Assembly: GCF_002584985.1 (NCBI RefSeq)
Contig: NZ_NUPZ01000041.1
Location: 143,464-207,463 of the forward strand
DNA length: 64,000 nucleotides
Source of the DNA: Bacillus sp. AFS029637
GTDB lineage: Bacteria; Bacillota; Bacilli; Bacillales; Bacillaceae_G
Direction of reading: 5' to 3'
Every line of letters begins with the position of its first letter. The first letter of the stretch is position 1. The notes under the pieces are model-generated. The model did no database searches and was not told where the DNA came from. It saw only the letters and a program-made list of their open reading frames with translations. Position numbers and translations under genes: made by a program. This document shows positions 16,490 to 24,449 of the stretch, one piece after another.

Positions 16490-17721
16490 TTGATGTAATT
16501 ATTATTGGCGCAGGACCAGCAGGATTATCAGCTTCCATCTCTTGTGCACGCTTTGGACTTAACGTACTTGTAATAGATGAATTTATGAAGCCAGGTGGGA
16601 GATTATTAGGTCAGTTACACCAGGAACCTACTGGAGAATGGTGGAACGGAATAGAAGAGTCAAAACGCCTTCACGAAGAAGCAAAATCCCTTTCAGTCGA
16701 TATTCAGTGCGGTGTTTCCGTCTTTAATTTAGATAAAGATGAAAGTAATTGGTTCGTACATACAAATATCGGTACGTTAGAAGCACCGTTTGTACTAATT
16801 GCTACCGGGGCTGCTGAATATTCTATTCCCCTTCCTGGCTGGACACTTCCAGGAGTTATGTCAATTGGAGCAGCTCAAGTTATGACAAATGTTCACCGAG
16901 TGCAAGTTGGGAAAAAAGGAATCATTATTGGTGCTAACATTTTGTCATTTGCGATTTTAAATGAACTGCAATTAGCTGGAATTAAAGTGGATCATATTGT
17001 ACTTCCTGAAAAAAGTGAGTTAAGCCAAAAAGCTGGTGAACCAGAAGAAGTTTTAAACTCTCTTTTAAATGCAGCTCATCTTGCTCCTTCTGCTTTTCTA
17101 CGCATAGGTAGCCGCTTTATGAAATATGATTGGATTCGAAAAGCCGGATTAACCTTCTACCCAAATAACGGGATGAAAATAAATGGGACACCACTTCATC
17201 TCCGTAAAGCCGCACTTGAAATTATTGGAACAGATCAAGTTGAAGGTGTTCGTGTTGCTAACATTGATTCTATAGGGAATATTATTAATGGATCAGAAAA
17301 AATATTAGAGGCAGACTTCGTTTGTATTGCTGGTGGTTTATACCCACTTGCCGAGCTTGCTGCTGTAGCTGGTTGTCCTTTCCGTTACATCCCGGAATTA
17401 GGCGGACACGTCCCTCTTCATTCCGAAACAATGGAAACCCCTCTTTCGGGCTTATTTGTAGCTGGAAATATTACAGGAATTGAAAGCGGAAAAATCGCAA
17501 TGGCGCAAGGAACAGTTGCTGGCTACTCAATTGTAAAACACGCTAATATAAAATCTAATTCGATTGAACAACACTTGCAACAAGCAATTCAACATGTACA
17601 CGCTGTACGTCAACAAGCAGCAATTCAGTTTAATCCAATGATCGATGCTGGTAGACGAAAAATGAATGAAATTTGGCGTGATTATTCCTCTTCATATGCA
17701 CATACTAAAAAGAGCTGTTGA
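16486..17721 (+). CDS. NAD(P)/FAD-dependent oxidoreductase subunit (HcnB-like, alpha)
   Basis: 411 residues of the pyridine-nucleotide-disulfide oxidoreductase fold. The FAD motif IIGAGPAGLSASISCARFG is at the N-terminus, the second Rossmann motif is around GKKGIIIGANILSF, and GLFVAGNITGIESGKIAMAQG lies near the end. It lacks the C-terminal BFD iron-sulfur domain of full-length HcnB, which is supplied by the first gene of this operon. Works with the other three subunits to oxidise cis-4-hydroxy-D-proline. Translationally coupled to the gene before it. Confidence 0.88.
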   Translation: MIDVIIIGAGPAGLSASISCARFGLNVLVIDEFMKPGGRLLGQLHQEPTGEWWNGIEESKRLHEEAKSLSVDIQCGVSVFNLDKDESNWFVHTNIGTLEAPFVLIATGAAEYSIPLPGWTLPGVMSIGAAQVMTNVHRVQVGKKGIIIGANILSFAILNELQLAGIKVDHIVLPEKSELSQKAGEPEEVLNSLLNAAHLAPSAFLRIGSRFMKYDWIRKAGLTFYPNNGMKINGTPLHLRKAALEIIGTDQVEGVRVANIDSIGNIINGSEKILEADFVCIAGGLYPLAELAAVAGCPFRYIPELGGHVPLHSETMETPLSGLFVAGNITGIESGKIAMAQGTVAGYSIVKHANIKSNSIEQHLQQAIQHVHAVRQQAAIQFNPMIDAGRRKMNEIWRDYSSSYAHTKKSC

Positions 17722-17744
17722 GATTACTCTCAACAGCTCTTTTT
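17708..17744. terminator. Bidirectional terminator ending the plus hydroxyproline operon
   Basis: A 16-bp perfect stem (AAAAGAGCTGTTGAGA) with a 4-base loop and T-tract. It overlaps the last codons of the FAD subunit and also serves the convergent yxcD-like gene. Confidence 0.9.
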
Positions 17745-17745
17745 C

Positions 17746-18054
17746 CTACTCATCTGAGTTATTAAATTTCGCTAATGCGTAAATGCCTTCTTCATCATCT
17801 AATTCAAGTTGTAATCTTGCCGCGAATGCATTGACATTATATTCTCTGTCAAGTAATAAGCGCAACGCTTCAATTAAGTTTGCTTGAATTAATATTTGCT
17901 GACGACCATTTACCTCTACTTCAGCTGAGAAACCATAGTCATCATCATACATCAGTTCAACTAAAACTTCTTCTGGACCAACTTGTCTTTTTTCAGCGAT
18001 ATACACACAAAGCGCATTTATAAGTTCTTGTTCGGAAATTTTTATTGTTTCCAT
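17746..18054 (-). CDS. YxcD-family (DUF2653) protein
   Basis: 102 residues, acidic, soluble, predicted mixed alpha/beta: EELINALCVYIAEKRQVGPEEVLVEL followed by DDYGFSAEVEVNGRQQ. This is the pattern of B. subtilis YxcD (DUF2653), function unknown. Its start lies inside the upstream gene (13-base overlap), so the two are translationally coupled and probably work together. Confidence 0.75.
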   Translation of the reverse strand: METIKISEQELINALCVYIAEKRQVGPEEVLVELMYDDDYGFSAEVEVNGRQQILIQANLIEALRLLLDREYNVNAFAARLQLELDDEEGIYALAKFNNSDE

Positions 18055-18491
18055 GCTACTTCATCTGCCTTTTTCTTACGTTGATTTTTGAAGTATTTAA
18101 ATGCACGAACTGCTAACATTACGATACCAGCCATAACTAACATATTTACCATAAACGCTAATACAGAACCAAGAGCTCCCATATTTGCAAATAAGCTACC
18201 CATTAGTAAACCACCAAGACCACCTAGTAATAAACCTTTCATAAAGCTTCCTTTATTACTTTTTGGCGCTGTGTTTGTTGCTTTTGTTTTTGAATCTGTT
18301 GTCGTTTTTTGTGAATTTACGTTAGAATCTTTTTTGTTTAAATCCACCTTAGACTTTTGACCAGAACTTGGTGTATATGATTTTTTACCAGATTTGTAAC
18401 TTTTCGCTTCCGCGTGATTTACGAACATAAAGCTACTAGCCCCAAAGATAACCATGAATGCTGTCATTACTGCTACAAGTTTTTTCAACAT
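18042..18491 (-). CDS. Secreted/membrane protein with signal peptide and two membrane helices
   Basis: 149 residues. A signal peptide (1-28, ending NHAEA) is followed by a Lys/Ser/Thr-rich segment (30-80), a Gly-rich hydrophobic stretch (GLLLGGLGGLLMGSLF), a second helix (about 108-130) and a basic tail. The architecture recalls Tim44-domain precursor proteins without the domain. Function unknown. It shares an operator region with the divergent DUF1836 regulator, which suggests it is that regulator's target. Confidence 0.7.
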   Translation of the reverse strand: MLKKLVAVMTAFMVIFGASSFMFVNHAEAKSYKSGKKSYTPSSGQKSKVDLNKKDSNVNSQKTTTDSKTKATNTAPKSNKGSFMKGLLLGGLGGLLMGSLFANMGALGSVLAFMVNMLVMAGIVMLAVRAFKYFKNQRKKKADEVAWKQ

Positions 18492-18583
18492 ATTATATCC
18501 ATTCTCCTTTTATATAGATATATGTGAAATCTACCTTTCTAGTAAATTCAGAATGATAGATTTGTTTTAAAATCATTTTAAAG

Positions 18584-18626
18584 GTTCTTATGAACTTATT
18601 ATATGAACTTTTGTCGAAATATGCAA
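18584..18626 (-). promoter_or_regulatory. Promoter plus operator half for the minus-strand gene pair
   Basis: On the minus strand TTGCAT (18621-18626) and TATAAT (18598-18603) are separated by exactly 17 bases. Immediately downstream of the -10 lies AAGTTCATAAGAAC (18584-18597), the same element found downstream of the opposite promoter. Confidence 0.78.
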
Positions 18627-18683
18627 GTATTATTTACTTAAGACAATAATTCCATAACAAAGGAAAAAATAAGAAAAACGGAA

Positions 18684-18726
18684 TTGACTTTAAATGAAAC
18701 AAAACATATTATAAGTTCATAAGAAC
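18684..18726 (+). promoter_or_regulatory. Promoter plus operator half for the DUF1836 gene
   Basis: TTGACT (18684-18689) and TATTAT (18707-18712) have a 17-base spacer. The operator dyad GTTCATAAGAAC (18715-18726) follows the -10 directly. It is the inverted copy of the site at 18584-18595, so repression of both divergent units by one protein is likely. Confidence 0.78.
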
Positions 18727-18751
18727 TTTTTATAATTTTGGAGGTGAAAAG

Positions 18752-19516
18752 ATGGAAACATTTCATCTCACACGAAACGAAATGGCAACGCTCCTTCTAT
18801 CACTTAGAGGATGGAATCCGAAAAAGCCTCTTAGCATTTTACAAGAAGCTTGGGCAAAGTCACATAAAAAAGATATTGAAAGCGGACAAAGCGTTACAGC
18901 TTTTATTACAACCGCACTTTCACCTATTTTTGAAAAATTGATTAAAATTGAAGATACAGACATTGGTTTTTCATTAAATGAAATAGTTGCGCTTGGTAAT
19001 CAGATTGAAAACACGAGTTTCTCTGTAACCGCTATGCAAAACTGGGTGAAACGAGATATAAAAGAAATGATTGGCTCCCCTCAAAAAGGGAAGAAATATT
19101 CAATCGAACAAGCAGCCTTACTATTCATTGTCGAAGATTTAAAAACAGCACTGGATTTTGAATCCATTCGTAAGCTATTGCGCCTTATCGTAAATGACCC
19201 AGCCGATCGAAGTGATGATTTAATCAATCCTGTTCATTTATATGTAGCATACTCTTCTCTATTTGAAGAACTAAATCAAGGGAATTGCTTACAACTAAAT
19301 GCAACAGATACAATTCATACGATTGAAAATATTGTAAAAGAAAAAGCTGATAAAATTGCAAGCAAGTTCGATCAAGTTAATAATGAACAACGCGAAGCAA
19401 TTCGTAACGCTATTATTATCGCCACGCTTTCTGTACATACCGCTTATGTACAAATGCTAGCGAAACGTTACGTAACAGCAACGTTATTTTTACAAAATTT
19501 AGATGTAAAGCCGTAA
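18752..19516 (+). CDS. DUF1836-family putative transcriptional regulator
   Basis: 254 residues. The N-terminal half resembles DUF1836, a winged-helix/MerR-like domain (SFSVTAMQNWVKRDIKEMI, then GKKYSIEQAALLFIVEDLK) as in B. subtilis YkrK. The C-terminal half is a helical region with DPADRSDDLINPVHLYVAYSSLF. Predicted DNA-binding repressor, probably self-regulated through the mirrored dyads before it and controlling the divergent gene pair. GGAGGTGA lies just before the ATG. Confidence 0.8.
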   Translation: METFHLTRNEMATLLLSLRGWNPKKPLSILQEAWAKSHKKDIESGQSVTAFITTALSPIFEKLIKIEDTDIGFSLNEIVALGNQIENTSFSVTAMQNWVKRDIKEMIGSPQKGKKYSIEQAALLFIVEDLKTALDFESIRKLLRLIVNDPADRSDDLINPVHLYVAYSSLFEELNQGNCLQLNATDTIHTIENIVKEKADKIASKFDQVNNEQREAIRNAIIIATLSVHTAYVQMLAKRYVTATLFLQNLDVKP

Positions 19517-19547
19517 AAAATAGGAGCAGAAGTGCTTCTATTTTTTA
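19515..19547 (+). terminator. Terminator of the DUF1836 gene
   Basis: AAAAAATAG pairs with CTATTTTTT flanking an inner AGCA/TGCT stem, directly at the stop codon. Confidence 0.75.
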
Positions 19548-19680
19548 TGAGAAATTTTTAATACTCTTTTCATTATCACTTCATGAAAAATCAGCTTACA
19601 TGCTTTACTATAATACTTAAGAGAGACATAAAAGAATTGAAATAGCAATCCCCTATGTAAATAAGGTATAATCTACACAT

Positions 19681-19716
19681 GATAAACCTTTTACTTTATT
19701 AACAAAAAGGTTTATC
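19681..19716 (+). other. Leader hairpin upstream of the dedA-family gene
   Basis: ATAAACCTTTT and AAAAGGTTTAT form an 11-bp stem 34 bases before the DedA start. No T-tract follows, so it looks like a leader structure, not a terminator. A TATAAT-like -10 lies just upstream at about 19667. Confidence 0.4.
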
Positions 19717-19749
19717 TATTCAAAAATTCATAAACTAGAAGGTGCAACA

Positions 19750-20355
19750 ATGTTAAGTAGTTTTATTCATTCAGTATTGACGTTTTTTGAAGGGTTAGGT
19801 TATTGGGGCATTATGCTTGGATTAATGATTGAAATTATCCCGAGTGAAATTGTCCTCGCTTACGCAGGATACTTAGTATCAAATGGAAGTATCTCGTTTG
19901 TAGGCGCAGTTATATTCGGTACAATTGGCGGTGTTATTGCTCAAGTCTTTATTTATTGGATTGGCCGATACGGCGGTCGCCCTGTATTAGAACGTTACGG
20001 AAAATATATTTTCATTCATAAAAAACAAATAGACGCTGCTGAAGATTGGTTTAATCGTTACGGAACTGGCGTAATTTTCACAGCCCGCTTTATTCCAGTA
20101 GTACGCCATGCGATTTCAATTCCTGCTGGTATTACAAAAATGCCAATTTCACGTTTCATTACGTTAACAGGACTTGCGATTATTCCTTGGTCTATCATTT
20201 TCATTTACTTAGGTGAAAAACTAGGTGAAAACTGGGAGAATATTAATGATATTGCTGGACCGTATGTGAAATCGTTCGCAATAGGTGGCGTCATACTTAT
20301 TCTTTTATACTTCGTCATAAAAAAATGGACAAAAAAGCGTAAAAATCTTGCGTAA
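19750..20355 (+). CDS. DedA-family membrane protein
   Basis: 201 residues with about 5-6 membrane segments. DedA (SNARE-associated/VTT) signatures are visible: the E-x-x-P-S-E motif as EIIPSEIVLAYAGYL, G-x-x-x-G in GTIGGVIAQV, and FTARFIPVVRHAISIPAGITKM with the conserved Arg pair. DedA proteins are proton-coupled lipid scramblases that recycle undecaprenyl phosphate or flip phosphatidylethanolamine. Monocistronic. Confidence 0.92.
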   Translation: MLSSFIHSVLTFFEGLGYWGIMLGLMIEIIPSEIVLAYAGYLVSNGSISFVGAVIFGTIGGVIAQVFIYWIGRYGGRPVLERYGKYIFIHKKQIDAAEDWFNRYGTGVIFTARFIPVVRHAISIPAGITKMPISRFITLTGLAIIPWSIIFIYLGEKLGENWENINDIAGPYVKSFAIGGVILILLYFVIKKWTKKRKNLA

Positions 20356-20365
20356 AAATATAAAT

Positions 20366-20406
20366 AAAAACCGCTATATATTCATTACGAATGTTAGCGG
20401 TTTTTA
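20366..20406. terminator. Bidirectional terminator between dedA and DinB genes
   Basis: AAAAACCGCTA pairs with TAGCGGTTTTT, with an inner CATT/AATG stem. It serves both convergent genes. Confidence 0.85.
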
Positions 20407-20882
20407 TTATAGGCTTGATTATATATTAGAAATTGTATTATTTCTTCTTTATGCTTTAAATCATGCTGAATGAGTGATGAAAAGTAATTATTTAATTTCA
20501 CTTTTTTAGTGTCAAATTGGTAGTCATTATAAAAATATTTGGTGGGAATTCGCTCAATTTCATCCACTAATTGTTTACGAGTAACACTAAATTGATTTAA
20601 TAGTTCTTCTTTTGAAATACCAGATCTCGCATATTTAATTGCTCCCATATTCATTTCCTCAACATCTATTGGAACATTTGGTACAGATTGTCCACTTATA
20701 AAGTATGGAATTCTATCCTTTATTATAAACACATCCCAAACGATAAAATGTGAAATCACATCCGCAATTGCCCATGAACCTTTTTTTAATGCCTGAAACC
20801 ATATATCATCAGGCACTCGCTGTAATGTTTGACACCACTCTATTAAATTTAATTTTCCTTCCAAAATATTCTCTTTCTTCAT
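20394..20882 (-). CDS. DinB-family protein
   Basis: 162 residues, four-helix bundle. Metal-ligand-type His residues are seen in ADVISHFIVWDV and in SSLIQHDLKHKEEIIQF, matching the DinB_2 layout. Substrate unknown. AAAGGAA precedes the ATG. It is only distantly similar to the DinB protein at 3924-4439. Confidence 0.82.
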   Translation of the reverse strand: MKKENILEGKLNLIEWCQTLQRVPDDIWFQALKKGSWAIADVISHFIVWDVFIIKDRIPYFISGQSVPNVPIDVEEMNMGAIKYARSGISKEELLNQFSVTRKQLVDEIERIPTKYFYNDYQFDTKKVKLNNYFSSLIQHDLKHKEEIIQFLIYNQAYNKNR

Positions 20883-21023
20883 TATTCATTCCTTTCTCGT
20901 ACTTATAATTCATTCATATTAATATCTTCTAGAAATTGTATAAAAAAGCCTCCATAATTATGTGGATAAGCTACAATTCACTCATTCATTTCGTATATTA
21001 TCTCAAAAAGGAGTGATTTTCCT

Positions 21024-21248
21024 ATGCACTGGCAACAAAAAATACCATACTTAATTGGACGCCCTATCGGCATTTCCTTCATTAACGGGCAAGGAACTTC
21101 TGGTGTATTATGTTCAGCACATGATGGCCAATTATATGTATATGAATACCTGTACCAAGCACAATTCGCCATGAAACATTATGATTTTAGACAAATTCAA
21201 GATATACATGCATTTCCTAATTGCCCGCACCAAAATCCTCTATACTAA
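21024..21248 (+). CDS. Conserved-looking small protein, unknown function
   Basis: 74 residues with a predicted beta-rich core (LIGRPIGISFINGQGTSGVL, QLYVYEYLYQ) and a His/Cys-containing tail (PNCPHQNPLY). The N-terminal half resembles Sm-like barrels, but this is a guess. GGAGTGA site and a strong terminator make it a real gene. Confidence 0.65.
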   Translation: MHWQQKIPYLIGRPIGISFINGQGTSGVLCSAHDGQLYVYEYLYQAQFAMKHYDFRQIQDIHAFPNCPHQNPLY

Positions 21249-21281
21249 AAAACCGGAACGGCTAATAGCCATTCCGGTTTC
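21247..21281. terminator. Bidirectional terminator
   Basis: AAACCGGAA/TTCCGGTTT stem with inner GGC/GCC pairs between the small gene and the convergent dltD. Confidence 0.85.
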
Positions 21282-21287
21282 TCTACT

Positions 21288-22469
21288 TTATTTCTCAGAA
21301 TAAAACTTCTGCACCGCTTCATCAAAGTAAATCCAACCTTTCCAACCTAAATGAATTGTATCTTTTAAGAAATACTTATCATATTCATGGTTAGAGAAAT
21401 CAACTACTGGGTATCCCGCTTTCTCGACTTGCTCGCGAACCTTATTATAATACACATCACGGCGTTCTTTCGGGAAACCAGCATAATCATACCAAGGTCC
21501 ATTTACAGGAACAGAAATAAAGAGTGGTTCAACATTTTTTTCTTTGAAAAGATCTAAAACAATTTGTAAGTCATCATATTCTGGTGATTCATCATACGAT
21601 TCATTTGCTCTAAAGTTTTTTAGACCTTTTAATTTTTTCTTGAAATTATGTTTATAGTAATACGGATTTTCAATTCCGAATGTATTTGTTGTAGATTCCG
21701 CTTTACCTTCTTGTTCCGCTTGTTTACGTGCATCTTCCCAAGAAAGTGAACGTAGTCCCGTATTTGTTTTCTCTTTCATCGGTTCGATCTTAAATAGGGA
21801 ATTAAATAAATCTCTATGATCTAAAATATTCCGGTACATATATGCTAGCGGTTTAGCTAGCCCAGCTTTTATATTATGTTTTGTATCGTTATATACAATA
21901 CTTTCTAGAGAACTACTTAATATCGCATCTTTACGAACAACTTTATAATCTAGCAAACGTTCCGCAATTTTTTTCTTCATTTCAGGATTTATTTCGTCAT
22001 TAAAAATAAAATGATAGGCTTGTTGTTTGGAGAAATTATTTGTAAAATCCCCTTGTGATACACCGGTTTTTGTAAACCATTGTGGTGAAAGAACAAAGAC
22101 TACCTTTTTACCTTCTAATTCATCCATCGTAGATGTCATATTTAAAATATGAGCTAAACTTTGCGTACCGCCAGTTCCAATTAAAAATGGTGTGAAACCT
22201 GCTGGATTTACTTTGAAATAATTGGACGGATGGTATGCATCCATTCGTAAAAATTCAGATGAACCGTACATCGGTAAATACTGCGAATTCTCTAACATTT
22301 TCTGCTGTAAGAAAACACTTTGTAATTTTTCTTTTTGTAAGGAAGTTGCCGCATCTTCAACTTTCTTATCGCTAATAAGTGATACTAAATTTTTAGATGG
22401 AATAAGCACGACAATGAAAAAGAGTAGACATGCTATAATAATTGGACCAAAAGCATGTTTCATCTTCAT
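21288..22469 (-). CDS. dltD: DltD-type D-alanyl transfer protein, orphan copy
   Basis: 393 residues: an N-terminal membrane anchor (about 7-24) and an extracellular SGNH-like domain. The catalytic Ser motif is YGSSEFLRMDAYHPSNYF, and the C-terminal active-site region includes DTIHLGWKGW with Asp and His. DltD transfers D-alanine to teichoic acids outside the membrane. Unusually, no dltX/A/B/C genes are adjacent: the next gene upstream is an unrelated peptide-binding protein operon. It is either a displaced dltD or a paralogue acting on another polymer. Confidence 0.9.
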   Translation of the reverse strand: MKMKHAFGPIIIACLLFFIVVLIPSKNLVSLISDKKVEDAATSLQKEKLQSVFLQQKMLENSQYLPMYGSSEFLRMDAYHPSNYFKVNPAGFTPFLIGTGGTQSLAHILNMTSTMDELEGKKVVFVLSPQWFTKTGVSQGDFTNNFSKQQAYHFIFNDEINPEMKKKIAERLLDYKVVRKDAILSSSLESIVYNDTKHNIKAGLAKPLAYMYRNILDHRDLFNSLFKIEPMKEKTNTGLRSLSWEDARKQAEQEGKAESTTNTFGIENPYYYKHNFKKKLKGLKNFRANESYDESPEYDDLQIVLDLFKEKNVEPLFISVPVNGPWYDYAGFPKERRDVYYNKVREQVEKAGYPVVDFSNHEYDKYFLKDTIHLGWKGWIYFDEAVQKFYSEK

Positions 22470-22805
22470 CGTCTATTCCTCTTTCTCTCGCTATTAAATT
22501 GTAACCCTTGTTTTTGACACGTCATTTTTTTCTCCTTTTTCTCTATACATGTTCCATTCTATTTATCTATTATATACATGTATGTATTTCTTTCCTTGTT
22601 CTATTAAATCCTATATAAATAGCGCAAGAAAATGTTTCCATAGAAACACGTTAATTATACAAGATTCTACATAAATTTCACACTGGAATTTTTGTAACAA
22701 TTTTATTTATCAAAGATGAAAAAACATAATAAATGTCTATAATTCATTTGAATATAAAAGAAAAAAACAGACTATCACATTTGTGAAGTCTGTTTTTCTA
22801 CCATT
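22470..22805. other. Gene-free stretch between dltD and the peptide-binding lipoprotein gene
   Basis: AT-rich DNA holding the dltD promoter region and, at its far end, the terminator of the lipoprotein gene. I see no small gene or riboswitch-like structure in it. Confidence 0.5.
22762..22797 (-). terminator. Terminator of the murein-peptide operon
   Basis: AAAACAGACT pairs with AGTCTGTTTT around a 14-base loop, T-rich on the minus-strand exit, directly after the lipoprotein stop. Confidence 0.8.
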
Positions 22806-24428
22806 TTATTTTTGTACATTTGCCCACTTTAAACTTGTTGCTGGACCGAATTGATGTACGTATAGATCTTTCACGTAAGGTTTTTGCAAGTAAGATAAAC
22901 CGCGCTGGAATACCGGTGCAATTACTGCATCATCAAGAAGTATTTTTTCAGCATCTTGCAGTGCTTTCCAACGTACGTTTTCATCATTACCTAATTCAGT
23001 TTTAATCTTTTTAATTAACGCATCATATTCTGGATTTGCATATCCTGTATTATTGACAGTACTTCCAGAAAGGAATACTTCTAAGTAAGTCATTGGATCT
23101 GGATAATCAGGTAACCAACGTGATAATGACATTTCATATTCTTTCTTCTTCTCAAGTGCTAGTTTTTGAGTATGTGGTTGTAGTTTTACATTCACTTTTA
23201 AGCCTGGTAAGTTTTTCTCAAGTTGTTCTTTAATATACTCTCCTACTTTTTTAAAGTTTTCTAAGTCATAGTTCAATAGTTCTAATGTCACTTCATTTGT
23301 ACCTGTCTCTTGTTTTGCTTTTTCCCAATATTCTTTCGCCAGTTTTACGTCCGTCTTATTAAACTCACCTGCTGTACTTCTAAAATCTTTCTTATCTGGT
23401 CCTTTTAAAAACCCTTTTGGTACGTAGTAGTTCGCAGCAACCGATCCATCGTTTAAAAATGAAGTTGCAAGGCCTTTCTTATCAAACACTGTACTCAGCG
23501 CAAGACGTGCATTTTTATTTTTAAGAATCGGTACATTTTCATTGAAACGGAAGAAGTACATAACCGGATCTGTATATTGCTTTAGTTCTTTACTAGTTTT
23601 ATATTTATCTACAAATTCTGTGGAAATGACAGCTCTATCAACTTTATCTGTCTCATATAAATTTACCGCAGTTGAAATTTCTTTAACAATTTGATAGTTT
23701 ACTTCATCTAATTTCACTTCTTTTTTATCCCAATACTTATCATTTTTCTTCATTGTAAAACTAGCTTCATGCTTCCACTCTGATAATGTAAATGGCCCAT
23801 TATATATCGTTTTATTTGCTTCTAATCCGTATTTATCACCTTGTTCTTTCGCATACTTTTCATTAATTGGATAGAAGGACGGTAAAATGAGTAGTTTCGT
23901 AAAATACGGTACAGGATGTTCTAGCTCTACAACAAATGTTTTATCATCCTTTGCTTTTATCCCTAATTCATCTAGCCCTAGCTGCTTCTTATTTATCTTC
24001 TCAGCATTTTTTACATCGTACGCAATATATGCATATTGAGAAGCCATATCTGGATTAATTAGTTGCTTCCAAGCATACACGTAATCATGAGCGGTTACTG
24101 GATCTCCGTTAGACCATTTCGCATCACGTAAGTGGAACGTATATGTCTTTCCATCTTTACTCACTTCATACTTTTGTGCTCCCGCCTCAATCACTTCATC
24201 ATTTTTTGATAAACGGAATAGCCCTTCCATCACGTTATTTAAAACGTTAAACGAGACCGCATCTGTTACTTTACCTGAATTTAATGATGGAATTTCACCC
24301 GTTTCTAGTAGCTGTAATACTTTCTTCTCATCTTTCGGCTTTGTAGCTGTTTTTTCTTTTGCACAGCCAACTAAAAATGAAGAAACTAATAGAGTACTAA
24401 CTAATGAGTAGCGAACAACTTTTTTCAT
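22806..24428 (-). CDS. Peptide ABC transporter substrate-binding lipoprotein (OppA/DppE family)
   Basis: 540 residues. Lipoprotein signal ends at LVGC with Cys22. The SBP_bac_5 fold shows the family motifs YTFHLRDAKWSNGDPVTAHDYVYAWK and NGPFTLSEWK. Predicted to capture oligopeptides at the cell surface. Its operon partners process L-Ala-D-Glu peptides, so murein tripeptides or dipeptides are a likely cargo, as for B. subtilis DppE next to the ykf genes. No permease or ATPase genes are adjacent, so it must share a permease encoded elsewhere. Confidence 0.92.
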   Translation of the reverse strand: MKKVVRYSLVSTLLVSSFLVGCAKEKTATKPKDEKKVLQLLETGEIPSLNSGKVTDAVSFNVLNNVMEGLFRLSKNDEVIEAGAQKYEVSKDGKTYTFHLRDAKWSNGDPVTAHDYVYAWKQLINPDMASQYAYIAYDVKNAEKINKKQLGLDELGIKAKDDKTFVVELEHPVPYFTKLLILPSFYPINEKYAKEQGDKYGLEANKTIYNGPFTLSEWKHEASFTMKKNDKYWDKKEVKLDEVNYQIVKEISTAVNLYETDKVDRAVISTEFVDKYKTSKELKQYTDPVMYFFRFNENVPILKNKNARLALSTVFDKKGLATSFLNDGSVAANYYVPKGFLKGPDKKDFRSTAGEFNKTDVKLAKEYWEKAKQETGTNEVTLELLNYDLENFKKVGEYIKEQLEKNLPGLKVNVKLQPHTQKLALEKKKEYEMSLSRWLPDYPDPMTYLEVFLSGSTVNNTGYANPEYDALIKKIKTELGNDENVRWKALQDAEKILLDDAVIAPVFQRGLSYLQKPYVKDLYVHQFGPATSLKWANVQK

Positions 24429-24449
24429 GTAAAAACCCCCCTCTATGTT

